DNA of 64,000 nt, taken from assembly GCF_019279795.1 (NCBI RefSeq), contig NC_056738.1, positions 407,227,380 through 407,291,379 on the forward strand. The letters run 5' to 3'. A program made the position numbers and the translations under genes. The stretch's first letter is position 1. Every line of letters begins with the position of its first letter. Of the stretch, positions 30,776 through 43,188 are shown in pieces. The notes under the pieces are model-generated. The model was not told where the DNA came from. It searched no databases and saw nothing but the letters and a program-made list of their open reading frames with translations. The DNA comes from Protopterus annectens (taxonomy: Eukaryota; Chordata; Ceratodontiformes; Protopteridae).

Positions 30776-32640
30776 GCGCATAGGCCTAAAATGTAGTTTT
30801 GCAAGAAATGCTAGAATTTAGTTGACTGTGTTAAACTGGTGAGTGAACTATCAAGCTTGTATCCCACTTGTTAATTTATGTTTAGGACACCAGAGGGATT
30901 GGAAGTAACTAAGTTAAAACAGTTTTGTTTTTAATATTTGTTTAAAAATCATGATGTTAATTATATATGTGCAGTTAGGAGTATTTTAAATGTGAGGTGG
31001 GAGAAGTCTTAACAGTGGCTGCAGTATATGTTAAAGCTATTAAAGCAAATGTTTTTTTTTTTTTTAGTTGTAAGGTATCCAGGCTTTACACTGGAACAAG
31101 GTTAAGAAATGCTTGACAGAAGAAAATTTGTTCATTCAGTGTTTTGATCTCTGGCTGCGGAGAGGGGGTGTAAAAGTGTATTGCTTATATATAATAAAAA
31201 TTATTTTCTCTCTCTTTACAGAGGTGGATGTCTAGATTTAAGAAAATTGTTTTGGAAAAAGGAAATAAATGGCGAAAGCATTGAAACTTGTAGTTTTCTT
31301 TCATTTACTAAGTCTTTAGCTTCTTTTTCCATTAGCAGAGACTTTTGTTGGGAAATAAGCCTACAGATACAAACAGTTTCATGAGAGGTCTGATTTAGTG
31401 TGTACTAAATTAAATTTACAAACATTTTCTCATGCATCTCTAAAGTTGTTAGCTCTTTTTTTCATTACCAGCTGCTTTTACTTGGAGAGAAGTCTGCAAG
31501 TGCAAGCAGTTAGTTTCAACATGGTCTGCTGAGGGAAATATAATCTACAGTGTAGTTGACATGCAGTTTGGTGAAAAATGTAGTTTGAAACTGTTGGAAG
31601 TAAATAAGTTACACAAATAGTTGCCACTCCAACCTTAATACTTTCAATTTTGCGCAATTTATTTTACTTAAAGGTAGTCCGTGTACTTTCTATAGGTCTA
31701 CAAATTCATGTTTAATGAAAGCATGCATGCCGTATTTTAAGTCTAGAAGGTGACTAGAAATGAAACAGCAAGAAGCAGTTAATGTAAGTGGCAGTACCCT
31801 TAATTTTAGAAAAGGTAATGCCTGTGGGTGCAGACATCAGTTTGCGGCAACTGCTTCTGTCTGGAGGCCAAACTTCAGTTTTTGAAAATGGGATTGGGTC
31901 TACAAAGCTGTTTAATTTTTTGTGTGCGTTTTCATTGAAACAAAGTCTTTAAAATGTGAAATAAATACAAAGAAGTAATTACATAAGAGATCAAACTGCC
32001 AAACGATGTATGCTTGTAAGCAAAAAAATATATATATATAAATTCAAAGGCACCGTTTTGTATAGTAGGTGGGAGTAATAGGTTTCTGTTGTAATGACTA
32101 CTGTGTCCATATTACCATGGAATGTAAATGATCTTGCAAGAATAGTAAAAAAAGCAAAGATTATTGAATTAACTGCAGGTTGCAATTTCTAATGTTACAA
32201 GAGACACTTTTGGAAAGAAATGACATGGCAGAGAAGATTTCATGGTGGACATTCATCAGAATGTCAGCCTTTCTGTGTTGGAGAGAAGCCTTCTAGTTTA
32301 TCAGTGGGAATGGTAAGCACTAGGTAGCCTATCTACTACAAGAGGAGTGGTTTCTGGCCTAGAAATTGTAGTTCATTGGCCGTTTGGGCAGTTTTTTCCA
32401 TCTGTTTCAACTTTCTGATTTAAAATCCCGCATTTGTGCTAGTTTCCCATCTTTCCTGTAAATAGTCTAGTCCAGATACAGATTTGCTGTATCCAAGACT
32501 ATTTATAAGCTTCTGAGCAGTGCCAAAGTCTGCTCTTCATCTTTTCCCTTAGATCTGCTAGTTCTCTCTACTACATTTTTACTAGCTTATTAGTCTAGCA
32601 CTTTACCAGACTTCTTGTAGCAATTATTGTAGCACACAAA
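30776..32640. other. Unassigned AT-rich DNA
   Basis: A splice-acceptor-like TCTCTCTTTACAG at about 31208-31220 precedes an open stretch reading RWMSRFKKIVLEKGNKWRK. I could not match it to a protein and do not call it an exon. Part of 32480-32640 may be the 5' UTR of the CR1-like LINE. Confidence 0.4.
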
Positions 32641-32708
32641 ATTGCTACCAGCACTAAACGTTCTTCAAGGAAACCGCTCCAGTACTTATTAATGCCCACC
32701 CCTCAGGC

Positions 32709-33697
32709 ATGTCTAAAGGTCAGTTCCCTGTGCTTTCTTCTATTAACCTGGTAAACTTGGGCATCCTGAGGCAATGTAGCAACTGCCTCCTGTACACAGA
32801 CAACCCTCTCCTCTTACCTTTCTTACCTCCCAACACTCAGACTTGGGAAAGATGCACTTGTATATCCAAACTGGAAGCCACGCACTCTCCAGCCAAGACT
32901 AGAATAGCTGGTCAAGAGGAGAAGCTCAACACTTTCACCACACCACATGGAACACACAACCCTTCAGAACTCACACCAGCACTGCCTTCACATAAAAACA
33001 CAAACCACGCACCCACCTTCGTGGAGGCTCTCAATAAAAATCTGTTCAAACAGCAGAGACCTCCAAGGCAGAAATGCACTCAACCACCACAACACAACAC
33101 TAATCACGAGACGCATAACTCTCCTAAATATTGTGCCACTCTTCCAAAGCCTCTAAGGCAAAACAGCATGCCCAACATGTTAGTCATAGGTGACTCTATA
33201 GTGAGGCACACTGATGTCCCACTCACTAGGTTGAATAAGGAGAGAGTGAGGCACACTGATGTCCCACTCACTAGGTTGAATAAGGAGAAAGTAACAGTCA
33301 GCTGCCAGGATCCACCACATAACGCATGCACTCTGGTCCCTCAACAACAGGTACAAATATGACTCTCATTGTACATGTGGGTGTGAATGACCCAAGACAT
33401 ACCTCCCTGGACTACACGAAAAAAGACATGGAGGAGCTCTCAGATTATGTAGCACAGGTGGGTATGACCCTAGCCCTGAGCAGCATCCTACCATCACCCA
33501 GAGTGATACCACAGTACAAGCAGAAAATGATTGATTTCAACAGTTGGTTAAGTTTCTGGTGTCTTTCTAAGGGGATCTTTTATCTGTCTGCCTGGGATGA
33601 CATGATTGACAGACCTCTCGATGCTTTGTCAGGGATGGCCTACATCTGTCATCCCTGGGCTTCCAGATACTGGCCAAGGCTCTTGCCACCATTATAG
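32709..33697 (+). pseudogene. CR1-type ORF1 with esterase-like domain, broken
   Basis: The start MSKGQFPVLSSINLVN leads to Cys pairs (CSNC, then CTC), compatible with the PHD/zinc finger of CR1 ORF1. A basic, Gln/His/Pro-rich linker follows, then an SGNH-esterase-like domain: MLVIGDSIVRH (GDS motif near 33180), HVGVND (near 33371) and a degraded DG-LH block near 33635. The esterase domain is known for CR1-clade ORF1. A 45-bp tandem duplication (33201-33245 and 33246-33290) adds 15 residues just after the GDS motif. A shift near 33360 splits the domain. It is inactive as read. Confidence 0.78.
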
Positions 33698-33739
33698 TGC
33701 CAAATTACCACCGTAACGACTACAAACAAATGCAATCTG

Positions 33740-35818
33740 AGGGTCATGTTCCTCAGTGCTAGAAGTCTAAATTTCAAAATGCACTCGCTCGAAGCACTAC
33801 TTAAAATGGAAAACATTGACATTTGTGCTGTAACAGAGACCTAGTTCAAGGCAGCAGAAAGCACCCCTGCACTACCAGGCTATAACTCTTTCCACACCTT
33901 TCGGCCCCAGAACTTGGACCGAAGCTCCAAAGCCGGTGGTGTGTCCATATTCATAAAGGATGTGCACACCTCTAGACTGGTAGTCCAACATAATGCATCA
34001 GAGATACTTCAGATACAGCTAACACTGGGTAAGACAGCGATTCAGGCAGTAGCCTGCTATAGGTCCCCGACCATGTTCCAAGACTCGCACCACGTTCCTA
34101 AGCACCCTGGAGAATATTAGGGTCCAACCTAACACACTCATACTGGGCGACTTCAACTACCTCTCCATTAACTGGGAAAACTACTCATGTACTAATACAC
34201 TTGCCCAACGTTTCCTGGAATTCATTAATTCCAGTGCCCTGGACCAGCTCATTCTTACCCCCACTAGAGGTAGCAACATCCTTGACTTGGTCATTACTAA
34301 CATAGGTGACCGTTGCTCTACACCAGTAATCATCTCCTCCCTGTTTAGATCGGACCACAAACTAATCACCTTGGAAATCCACATCCCTCCCACCACCACC
34401 ACCCCGCAAAGGTAACTACCATGAAAAACTTCCCCTAAGCTAACTTTGGGTTCCTAAAAACAGAGGTGGCTAACTTCACGGCACCCATGCAAATGGAGAA
34501 TGGTTGCATGACCACCGAATTATACACCAATGCACTGTACGAATACGTACACAAATACATGGATCTCACCATACCCAATAGAACCAAGACACACTCCTCC
34601 AAAAATAGGAAGCCGATCTGGTGGTCCCCTGCCATAAACTCTACAACAGGAGGAGGAAACTGATGTGGAATAAGGTGAAGTCTCAAGACTGGAGAAACTC
34701 CCTTATCAGCCTCAACAAAAAGTTGAGATCCCTCATCAAATCCTCTATGAAAACAGAATTGCGGCAGATAGTAAAGACATCCACAAGGCCTTCTTTAGTT
34801 ATGTAAAGAATCTCCATAATACTCAGATTTGCTCTGAGGTACTGCACAATGGTACCTCATGTACCGAGCCAACAGATATTGCCAGTATACTGGCCGACAG
34901 ATTCAGTGCCAACTTTACCCCTCTCTCCCAAAGGAACCTATCACTTTAACAGTAAATTGCCAGGCACCCAGTATTACTGCTGCACAGGTTAAAACTGCAC
35001 TGTCCAAGGCCAAGAATAGGACCTGACAACATCCCTGGCTGTGTTCTAGATGAACTACAGAGTGAACTGGCACCTCACCTGTGTGCCCTGTTCAGTCACA
35101 GCCTCACCTCAGGCTTTATCCCTACCGAATGACGCACTGCTACAGTCATTCCTCTCCACAAAGGAGGATCGACTACAGACCCTGGGAACTATCGCCCCAT
35201 TAGCCTAACGAGTCTGATATGCAAAGCTATGGAATGCATCATCATGGACCTAATAAAAAAAGATATAGGGAATCTCCAAACTGTGGATCCCACACAATTT
35301 TGTTTTGTGAAGGGTAGATCATGCCTGCTCAACTTGGTCGACTTCTTTGAGTCAGTCACCAGAGCTGTAAATGAAGGCAAGGTGGTTCACACAGCCTACC
35401 TTGATCTGACCAAGGCCTTTGATACCATTCCCCACTCAGGAATCATTGAAAAACTCAGTAAGCTAGGCATCAACCCCTATATCACTAGGTGGGTTGCAGA
35501 CTGGCTCACAGATAAGAACCCACATTGTGAAAGTAGCTGACTCCAGGTCAGACTGCTGACCAGTCACGAGTGGAGTCCCACAGGGTTCAGTCCTGGGTCC
35601 TCTTCTGTTTGCTGTCTACTTCTCTGAAGTCCAGGCCAACATAAAGGGACTCGGGCTGACAAAGTTCACAGACGATTGCAAGCTGGGAGCTATTAACTCT
35701 CCCCAAGTGATGTTAACATCCTACAGAAAGGCCTCAGTGAGACCAACGACTGGTGTCCGAACCATGGCCTTAAGCTCAATGCCAAAAAATGTCATCATCC
35801 CCTTTGGGAAAAACCCAG
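33740..35818 (+). pseudogene. CR1-type ORF2: APE endonuclease and reverse transcriptase (first part)
   Basis: The endonuclease reads ENIDICAVTET (with a stop replacing the expected Trp), GGVSIFIKD, a short tandem duplication near 34070 (CCAAGACTCGCACCACGTTC region), LGDFNYLSINW (near 34144) and RSDHKLITLEI (near 34350). RT follows: NYRPISLTSLICKAMECII (near 35185), FVKGRSCLLNLVDF, AYLDLTKAFDTIPHS (near 35395, catalytic Asp), GVPQGSVLGPLLFAVYFS (near 35572) and KFTDDCKLGA (near 35658; the family usually has FADD). Several stops and shifts are present. The frame runs into element E at 35819 and resumes at 41357. Confidence 0.84.
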
Positions 35819-35994
35819 ATGTTCGTGTTTCACTGTTGCAGCCATTACATTTGGGTTATCTGCTTGCAGATAGCCGTCAACCGGCCGGATTATCAAAGTC
35901 TTGGGTCCTGTGTCGGATGCTGTCTCTTCCATGACGTCAGGTAGTCGGGGGTATAAAGCATACAGCCAACGCCATTACATCAATCTTTCTTGCC
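35819..35994 (+). repeat. Left ITR of element E with promoter
   Basis: Inverted partner of 41143-41324. It has TGACGTCA at 35932-35939 and TATAAAG at 35952-35958, facing gag. Confidence 0.92.
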
Positions 35995-36130
35995 ATGCGG
36001 TGCCCAAAGCAGAAGCAGTTCGCAAGTGCTGGTCGGCCAACTCCTGAAATTTTCATTTTCGAGTTTCAGAACCAAAGTCTTCAAAAAAGCTAAGTACCCC
36101 GTTGGGGATCCTTTTTCTTGCTCTAAACCG

Positions 36131-37922
36131 ATGTCAGTAAAAGTTAACAATTATATTACCTGTGGAAAGCAAATACCTCAAAGATTTTCATTCATACTGC
36201 ATTCCTTGCTTAGGCCCAGACCACGACGTCCCTCACTGTCGGTTTTGTGCCTTATTCAGTCCTCTAACTATTCATTGTCTGTCCATTTTTGCAGCAAACT
36301 ATTTCGGTACTCCGTTTATCCAGAAATGGCTTCAGTAAGCCATCCAACTACCGACATTCTGAAAAAATGTAAAGATAAAGACAGAGACAGAGCGCATAGG
36401 TCCAAAGCTGCCGACAATGCTTCCCATTAAGCTAGTCGCCAGTTCGCCGGTACTCAGTGAGGCGCTTTCGCAGCCCCTGATACCCACTACTTCAGATTTT
36501 GCAAGCCTCTACTAAGACCCATTCTGATGCCGCGAGATGCTTCTTCGACTATGGAACCTGCAGATGTCTCTACCTTGGATGGGTCCGGAGCTGCTGTGCA
36601 GGCACCGGCTTCTGAGGTTGTGTTCTGGCCTACTGACTTGCATTTCAAACAGACACCGTCGTCTTCTTCAAGGCCTAAAACTCGACCTATGCCTAGAAAA
36701 CTGACGTCCAAACCGCATGGTCAGGCCTGTATGCCTAAAAAACAAATAAGAATGGCTGAAGACCTTATTACTCTAATTAGGGGAAGCCAGCCTTCTCCCT
36801 TCGAGACCTAGAACTGATTTTCCTTCTGATTCTTCTGATCAGGATTCTGAAATTTCTGTTTCTTCTGATAACCAGGATTTACCCTTATCTACCTATTAGG
36901 ATTCTGATGCAGAGGACTCCATACCCTCTGCTTCCCCTCCAGATTTTTCTTTTGGTGAAACCTTGCACACACTAGAGAGCATTTCCACTGGGATAGCCAG
37001 GATTACACTGACTCCAAAAAGAGTCTTAGGGAATTCTTACTCCTACCTCAACACAGGCCTTCAGCTTTCCCTACTGTACTGGACATTGTAGATGATGCCT
37101 TCTTGGAATCTAGCCTGGCCCCAGACACTTTACCTCCGGCTCCCAGGAAACCTGACCAGTATTAGAGTACCGGACTCTCACAAGTTCTTCTTCAAGAATC
37201 CTACTGCGGACCGTGAGACCATTTCACAGGGACCCAAAGGCATTAAGGCTACTACTGCCAAAAACCCTTCCCCCTCCGATAGAGATTCCAGGGCCCTGGA
37301 CAGATGGGGTAAGAAGTTGTATACTTCTGCTACTTTGGCCATTAGGGCCTTAAACTCCCAGTTTCATATGTTAAAGTATCAGCAGCATATTATTGGACTA
37401 CTTAAACAGAAAATAATGTTGATTCCTGACTGTACTGAAAATAAAGAATTACAGGATTTAATGCATTCTGCTGAACAAGTTGATAAACATACTTTGCAAT
37501 GTGATTTTGACTCTTTAGAAGCATCTTGCAGGGCTGCTGTCACTGGGTCTGTTCTTAGAAGGCATGCTTGGCTTAAGGAGCAAAATTTGCCAGATCATGT
37601 TAAAGCTAAATTACTGGATGCCCCCTTAAACCAAGACCGCTTGTTTGGCAACAAAGCAAAAGAAGCTCTTAAAGATGGAGGAAAAAGCAAAATCTAGGCA
37701 AACTTAAAATATTTCCTGCAAGTACAGCCTCACAGATTTAGTAGGCATTGGCCTTCTAAGAATTGGTCCTTTCCTGTCTCTTCCAGGCCTTCAGTCCAAA
37801 CCCAGGAACAGCAGACCACCTAGGCTACAGTCTCAAGGTGCCCACATGCCTAAGCAGTGGGGGGCTCCCACTTCCAAAGCTGGAAGTAGTAAGACACCCC
37901 CTATGGTAAACTGTTGCAATGA
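36131..37922 (+). pseudogene. Element E gag-like gene, broken
   Basis: ATG 36131 (MSVKVNNYITCGKQ). The first Cys of the first CxxC pair is Tyr, and a shift near 36180 scrambles the rest of the zinc module until PEMASVSHPTTDILKKC. Later blocks are a PKKQIRMAEDLITLIRGSQ stretch, DFSFGETLHT, YTSATLAIRALNSQFHML (near 37321) and VLRRHAWLKEQNLPDHVKAK (near 37551), with a shift near 37670. The end is at TGA 37920-37922. The loss of the zinc module argues against activity. Confidence 0.84.
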
Positions 37923-37944
37923 CTTAACCTTAAACCTTCCAAGC

Positions 37945-39800
37945 CCTGCTCAGCTGTCATCTCCCTTAGAGGGAAAGATCGCCCTGCATGCAAAAAACTG
38001 GGAACTCATTACCCAAGACAAATGGGTTTTAGATATAGTTTCCCAAGGATACAGATTCCACTTCCACTCCTTACCAACCCCAAACGGTTGGCCAGACCTA
38101 CCCCCTAATCAGTGGGCAGAGGCTCAACAGCAGGTTCTCCCTCTTCTAAGCATCAGGGCTATTCAGCCTGTCCCAGCAGATGAATGGGGACAAGGTTTTT
38201 ACTCAAAACTTTTCCTGGTACCCAGAAAAGACTACTCCTGGTGTCCTATCCTGGACTTGTCTCTTCTAAACACCTTTTTGGTAATCCCAAAATTCAGAAT
38301 GCCAACTCTTCATCAGCTACTTCCCATGCTAGGCAAAAATGCCTGGTTGGCAACTTTGGACTTAAAGGAAGGTTGCCTGCACATCCCAATAAGGGAATCT
38401 TGCAGAAAATACCTACGCTTCAGAGCAGGCTGCATGCATGATCAGTTCTCTGCACCGCCCTTTGGCTTATCTACTGCACCCAGGGTATTCACAAAGTGCC
38501 TAGCTCCAGTCATTGCATTCTGCAGGCAAAGAAATATTCAAATATACCCATACTTGGACGATTGTCTAATTCAGGCAGAAAGCCAGGACATACTATTAAA
38601 TCATCTGGCATTTGTAAAGAAACCGCTAACCTCACTGGGGTACACCATAAACGAAAAGAAATCTCACCTAGTACCCTGACAATAAATTGTATTCCTGGGA
38701 GCAAGCTTGAACACAGCTTCCCAGATGGGCCTACCTCATGCCAGAGAAACAAGTTTATTTACAGCCTACTTCAAACTACTGGCCACAAAGACCCAGCTAT
38801 CTGCAAGGAAAATCCTGCAAGCCCTAGGGTTCATGGCCTCTTGCATCCTACTAATTCCATGTGCAAGACTGCATATGAGGAAACTACAATGGTATCTAAA
38901 ACGTCTATAGTGTCAACATTCTTAGGACCTGGAATCAAGGATTCCTATCATTCCTTGTATAAAGACAAGAGTTCCTTTGATGGGCAGAGGCCTGCTTACC
39001 TCCACAAGGGAGTGCCATTCACTCTACCCCCTACCGCCCAAATCCTAACAACAGATGCATCAGAATATGCATGGGGGGCTCACTTGGCAGGGCAGTGCGT
39101 TCAGGGCAAATGGACCCCGAGTCAAATGCACTTGCATATCAATCAAAAAGAAATGTTAGCTGTACAGAATTCTCTGACAGCCTTCAAGGACCACATTCTT
39201 CCAGGACAATTATTGGTAAAGACAGACAACACCACTGTTATGTGGTACATAAACAAGCAGGGGGGAACCCACTCGTACCCTCTCTGCAGACTAGCCATGG
39301 CTGTGTGGAACACAGCCTTAAGCTACCAAGTGTACCTACAAGCTCAGTACCTGACAGGCAAGCTAAATTCACTGGCAGACGACCTAAGCAGAAATCTCAT
39401 GGACCCACACGAGTGGAAACTGGAACCAAAGATATTCAAGAGTTTGAGAAACAAATGGGGGAGCCCAGAGATGGACCTGTTTGCCTCCCCTCAGAACTAC
39501 CAATTGGACAAATTCTGCATTAGGGCTCCCCACAGGCAAGCTTGGAAAGTGAATGCCCTGTCCTTCACCTGGGAAAGCCTTTCATTTTATGCCTTTCCCC
39601 CTCTGCCTCTCCTTTCGAAAGTTCTGCTAAAGATCAAACAGGACAAACCAAGTACAATTCTCATTGCACCAGACTGGCCACGCCAACATGGGTACCTCCC
39701 TCTTGCACAGTATTTCACTGCTGGAACCATGACAACTGCCTCAGACCCCCTCCCTGCTGTCCCAGCAGGAGGGAAAGATTCTGCACCCCCAGCTTCAAAC
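37945..39800 (+). pseudogene. Element E RT-RNase H-methyltransferase-like gene
   Basis: RT is open from the overlap with gag (about 37846) to TGA at 38677-38679. It includes FYSKLFLVPRK, LATLDLKEGCLHIP (the family Ala-Tyr is Gly-Cys here), FGLSTAPRVFTKCL and the YLDD box at 38551-38562. After VFLGASLN and a shift (about 38735), the connection block LGFMASCILLIPCARLH is seen, with stops near 38910. From about 39040 one frame holds RNase H (TTDASEYAWGAHLA, TDNTTVMWYINKQGG) and the methyltransferase-like domain (MDLFASPQNYQLDKF, YAFPPLPLLSKV, IAPDWPRQHGYL, where the family Trp is Gly), continuing in frame to 39923 because of a one-base change. Confidence 0.88.
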
Positions 39801-39839
39801 CCTGAACCTTGCAGCCTGGCTAATTACCTGAGCTCTCCA

Positions 39840-40840
39840 ATACCATCTCTCAGTAACCAAGTGCTGGATGTCATTCTGGAGACAAGAAGGCTTAGTACTA
39901 GAAAATCCTATGCTGAAAAGTGAAAAGGTACTGTTCCTGGAACCAGACTCAGGGACTGGGCACAGTAGTGCCCAGCTTACCGCATAGTCTTCAGTACTTA
40001 ACAGAGATGCCCCACAAGGGCCTTTCCTTCTCATCTATAAAAATTCATGCCTCAGCCATTTCAGCACATTACAATATGGAGCCACCCCTCTTCTCTCACC
40101 CCCTGCTAAAGCAATTCATCAGAGGGGCCATCCAGGAGAGCCCCTACTCCAGCCTGGGACCTTAACTTTGTATTGGAAAAGCTCACGCTACCTCCTTTTG
40201 AGCCAGCTGCATCTGCAGAGTTGAAATTCCTTTCTTGGAAAACAGCCTTCCTTCTAGCAATCACTTCAGCAAGAAAAGTGTCTGAATTACAGGCCCTCAT
40301 GGCAATGGAGCCCCCTTCATCATCTTCCATGCAGATAGGGTGTCCCTCAGGACCAATCCCTCCTTTATGCCCAAGGTGGTATCCAGTGTGGCCCTTAATC
40401 AGTCCATTCATTTGCCAATCTTCTTTTCTAATCCACAGAACAAAGGAGAACGAATACTGCACTTGTTGGATGTGCACAGACAACTTAGATTTTATTTGGA
40501 CAGTACTAAGCCTCTTAGGAAAACTGAGCAGCTGCTAGTTGCCTTTGCTGCAGGGGCAGAGGGGAAGGCCATTTCAAAGCAAACCATTTGTAAGTGGATA
40601 GGCCATTGCATTCATTTCTGCTATAAGCACCACGGAAAACCTACCCCACAGGGGGATAGGATCACATTCCACCAGGGCTGCTTCTACTTCAACAGCCTTT
40701 CTCAGAGGTGTTCCTACCAGGGACATCCTAGAAGCTACTACCTGGAGCCCTGTACATACCTTCACCAAACATTACCACTTGCCTATTTTTTTCTAAATCC
40801 AGAGCTGGTTTTCCCACTGCAGTCTTGCAGGGCGTAATAG
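39840..40840 (+). pseudogene. Element E tyrosine recombinase, broken
   Basis: The start region SNQVLDVILETRRLSTRKSY (near 39857) is followed by TGA at 39921-39923, and further blocks shift frame near 40110-40165. TSARKVSELQALMAMEP (about 40260) keeps the first catalytic Arg (ARK, where relatives have ARR). A shift near 40312 follows, then NPSFMPKVVSSVALNQSIH, ISKQTICKWIGHCIHFCY, an HSTRA-like stretch with a shift near 40665 and KHYHLPIF near 40770. The conserved Tyr is present. It ends about 40840. Confidence 0.86.
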
Positions 40841-40892
40841 CTGGTCCTAATGCTCTCTAACTGCCTCCTCACTTCCTTAGCTTTGGGAATCT

Positions 40893-40993
40893 ACCCAAAT
40901 GTAATGACTGCAACAGTGAAACACGACGAACATAGTACAGTTGTGTACACTTACCATAAATGTAGATGTTCGAGTGTGTTCACTGATGCAGTC
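40893..40993 (+). repeat. ICR of element E
   Basis: Complement of the left tip (AACAGTGAAACACGACGAACAT) joined to the complement of the right tip (AGTACAGTTGTGTACACTTA). Confidence 0.93.
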
Positions 40994-41142
40994 CTGGTTA
41001 CCCTCCCTTCAGCCCCTTGACTTCTATTGGCTATACCTCTCTTCTTGTTTACTGTATTTTAGCTTTCTGTTGTATTTGCTTTTTGTTGAAGGTGTAACCT
41101 TGTATATAATTGCTTCCCATTATGGGGGCACCTGACATCTGG

Positions 41143-41324
41143 GGCAAGAAAAACTGATGTAATGGCGTCGGCTGCATGCTTTATACCACTGACTACCTGA
41201 CGTCATGGAAGAAGAGACAGCATCCGACGCAGGGCTCAAGACTTTGATAATCAGGCCGGCTGAGGGTTACCTGCAAGCAGATAACCCAAATGTAATGACT
41301 GCAACAGTGAATACACTCGAACAT
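41143..41324 (-). repeat. Right ITR of element E
   Basis: Inverted copy of 35819-35994. TGACGTCA is at 41198-41205 and the reversed TATA (CTTTATA) near 41179-41185. The extension 41325-41356 follows. Confidence 0.92.
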
Positions 41325-41356
41325 CTGCATTTATGGTAAGTGTACACAACTGTACT

Positions 41357-42100
41357 TTCCCATGAATTAGCACATCAATGGTAGTCCACTGAACACAGAA
41401 GGCATTCTAAGAGATCTGGGAACACAGGTTGACAGCAACCTCTGTTTCGACCACCACATTGCCACTGTGGTCAGAATGTCCTGTGTGGCACATCTCATTA
41501 CTAAGGGTTTTGCATCCAGGAAGAAAGAGGTCATGGTCTCCCTCTGCTCTACTCTTCCCTCATTAGGCCAATCATAGAGTATGATGCCCCATTTGGCATG
41601 TAACTCACTAGACACCTCCAACAACTGTAGAAGTCGCAAAAGTACCTTGCAAAGAGGATTCTAGGCCTTAAACACTTCTCCTATATGGACGGACTCAATA
41701 AAACGCCAACTATTCCCTGTGTCATATCGCCTACTTAGAGACGAACTCTGCTTGACCTAAAAAGCCATGTCTGACCCAGCTCGGTTAGAAATGCTACATC
41801 TAAAGAAATCGCAATCCTTCTGTGCCACATGCTCCAGAGACCTCAACGTCATTACCACAATCAACAGAACATGCTGGAGGGACAGGTTCATACCCCAGAG
41901 ACTGCCCATGCTATGGAATAGACTTCCCATACATGTCAAATAGAGCACCTCACTGGCCCTGTTCAAGAGAAATCTTGATGAGTTGATGGGAAATAGAAAA
42001 TTCACCCAGGGATTACTCCAGTGGCTCTACTTGACAGAGGCACTGGGAACTAAGGTATGGTGGCAAGATGCCAGGGTAATCCTATGGGGATAGCCTTGTA
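41357..42100 (+). pseudogene. CR1-type ORF2, C-terminal part after E
   Basis: It resumes the RT C-terminal domain: ILRDLGTQVDSNLCFDHHI, SCVAHLITKGFASRKKEV, a block around LARRILGLKHFSYMD (near 41650) and LWNRLPIHVK-like residues (near 41910). Stops and shifts are present. The match to the part before 35818 and the related fossil at 51290-52320 confirm it is the same LINE family. Confidence 0.82.
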
Positions 42101-42957
42101 AAGGCTGCAAGGCTATTAGCCTAGTACACACCTATGACAAAGAAAAAGGAAAGTAATACTGATTGCTAGAGAGGCTCCAGTAAAAAAAAAAAAAATTGTA
42201 GTAGTAAGGGTTATTGGCAGAGGAAGAGCTTTACACTGGCATGTATTTATATTCTACCTAAAACTGCTGTTAATAAAGCCTAAGAGAATTTCGGAGAAAA
42301 ATAATCTTTTAGCAGGGACTGCTGTATGGGTGGGGACTGGAACGATTTGCAGAAGTGAGGATGATATCGGGGACGTGGAAGGGACAGTATCAACAAAAGC
42401 GGGGAGAGTTCCAAAGAAAAAGTGAATTATTTGGTATGGGGGATGTGAATGCAGTAGTCAGAGCACAAAATGTATATGTTCTCCCCAAGGCACATTAAGT
42501 AGGCTAGAATGGATAGAAATTATTTCACTGGAGCTTGTGTATTTAATTGAATGCTTTGACACACATGCAGTAACTGTTTCAGATCATGTACCAGTAAAAG
42601 CTAAGATAAGGATGCAGGGTATTAAGTAGGAAAATCCCCATCTTATTTTTACTTTATCTTGTTAAAAAGAGGAATTTAAGGAATAGCTAGTAAAAATGAT
42701 TCCTGAGTTTAGAGAAGATGTAAATCCCTTCAGAAGGGTTAGTAAGTGGTAAAAAAATTAAAATGGAGTTTAAAAACATGTTAGAAATAAGACAGATTTG
42801 GGGGTAAGAGGAATTATTTAGAGGGTCTGACAAGTTATTGCAGAAAAAAACTGGAGAATGCTAAATGGAAAATAAAGAAATATTTGCATAAGATGCATAC
42901 ATTTAGAAATGTTGCTGTTAAACAGTTGATCTGAACTTGTTAATCTTCTTCCTATTC

Positions 42958-43079
42958 ATCACTGATGGGTTCGGTTACGAGCCCTCGGAACTGAGTCTGC
43001 CTTATATCAAGCTTGCGTGCACCAAACACTCTCGAGCTAAGCTGCTACCCACAATGCCCTTTACTCAGTTACCTCAGAT
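42958..43079 (+). repeat. Left ITR of element F
   Basis: Inverted partner of 49252-49361. Shared blocks include CGGAACTGAGTC, GAGCTAAGC and GCTACCCACAATGCCCTTTA followed by CTCAGTTACCTCAGAT. No CRE-like TGACGTCA is present, unlike A-E. Confidence 0.9.
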
Positions 43080-43188
43080 CTCGTTTGCCGCACAGCCATA
43101 TAGCAGCGTTTCACCGAGCTCTCCAGCCAAGTGATTTATCTTATACATTTACAAGTTTTGTAGACGTTTTTCCTGTTTATAGCCTCAA

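Larger units (their letters stand above)
35819..41356 (+). mobile_element. DIRS element E (5,538 bp, inserted in the CR1 LINE)
   Basis: It starts ATGTTCGTGTTTC after LINE ...AACCCAG and ends ACAACTGTACT before LINE TTCCCATG. Removing it rejoins the LINE reading without duplication. Its ICR at 40893-40993 spells the same junction. Same subfamily as A (extension GGTAAGTGTACACAACTGTACT). Confidence 0.95.
32640..42190 (+). mobile_element. CR1-like LINE, split by DIRS element E
   Basis: A two-ORF non-LTR retrotransposon of the CR1 group, in pieces about 32640-35818 and 41357-42190. ORF1 has a zinc-finger-like start and an esterase-type domain. ORF2 has an APE endonuclease and an RT. E interrupts it at ...AACCCAG|TTCCCATG. 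The 3' end is not sharply defined; the segment GATAGCCTTGTAAAGGCTGC and an A-run at 42182-42194 lie near it. The 5' end is approximate. Confidence 0.85.

Noticed and set aside
31208-31384. Exon-like stretch after TCTCTCTTTACAG
   Set aside because: There is a splice-acceptor-like signal, but the translation matches nothing I know and no convincing donor follows.
32030-32040. TA-repeat as a promoter
   Set aside because: Short TATATATATA microsatellite with no associated gene or conserved context.
33201-33290. CRISPR-like or satellite array
   Set aside because: Only two adjacent units with no spacers, inside a LINE reading frame. A simple tandem duplication.
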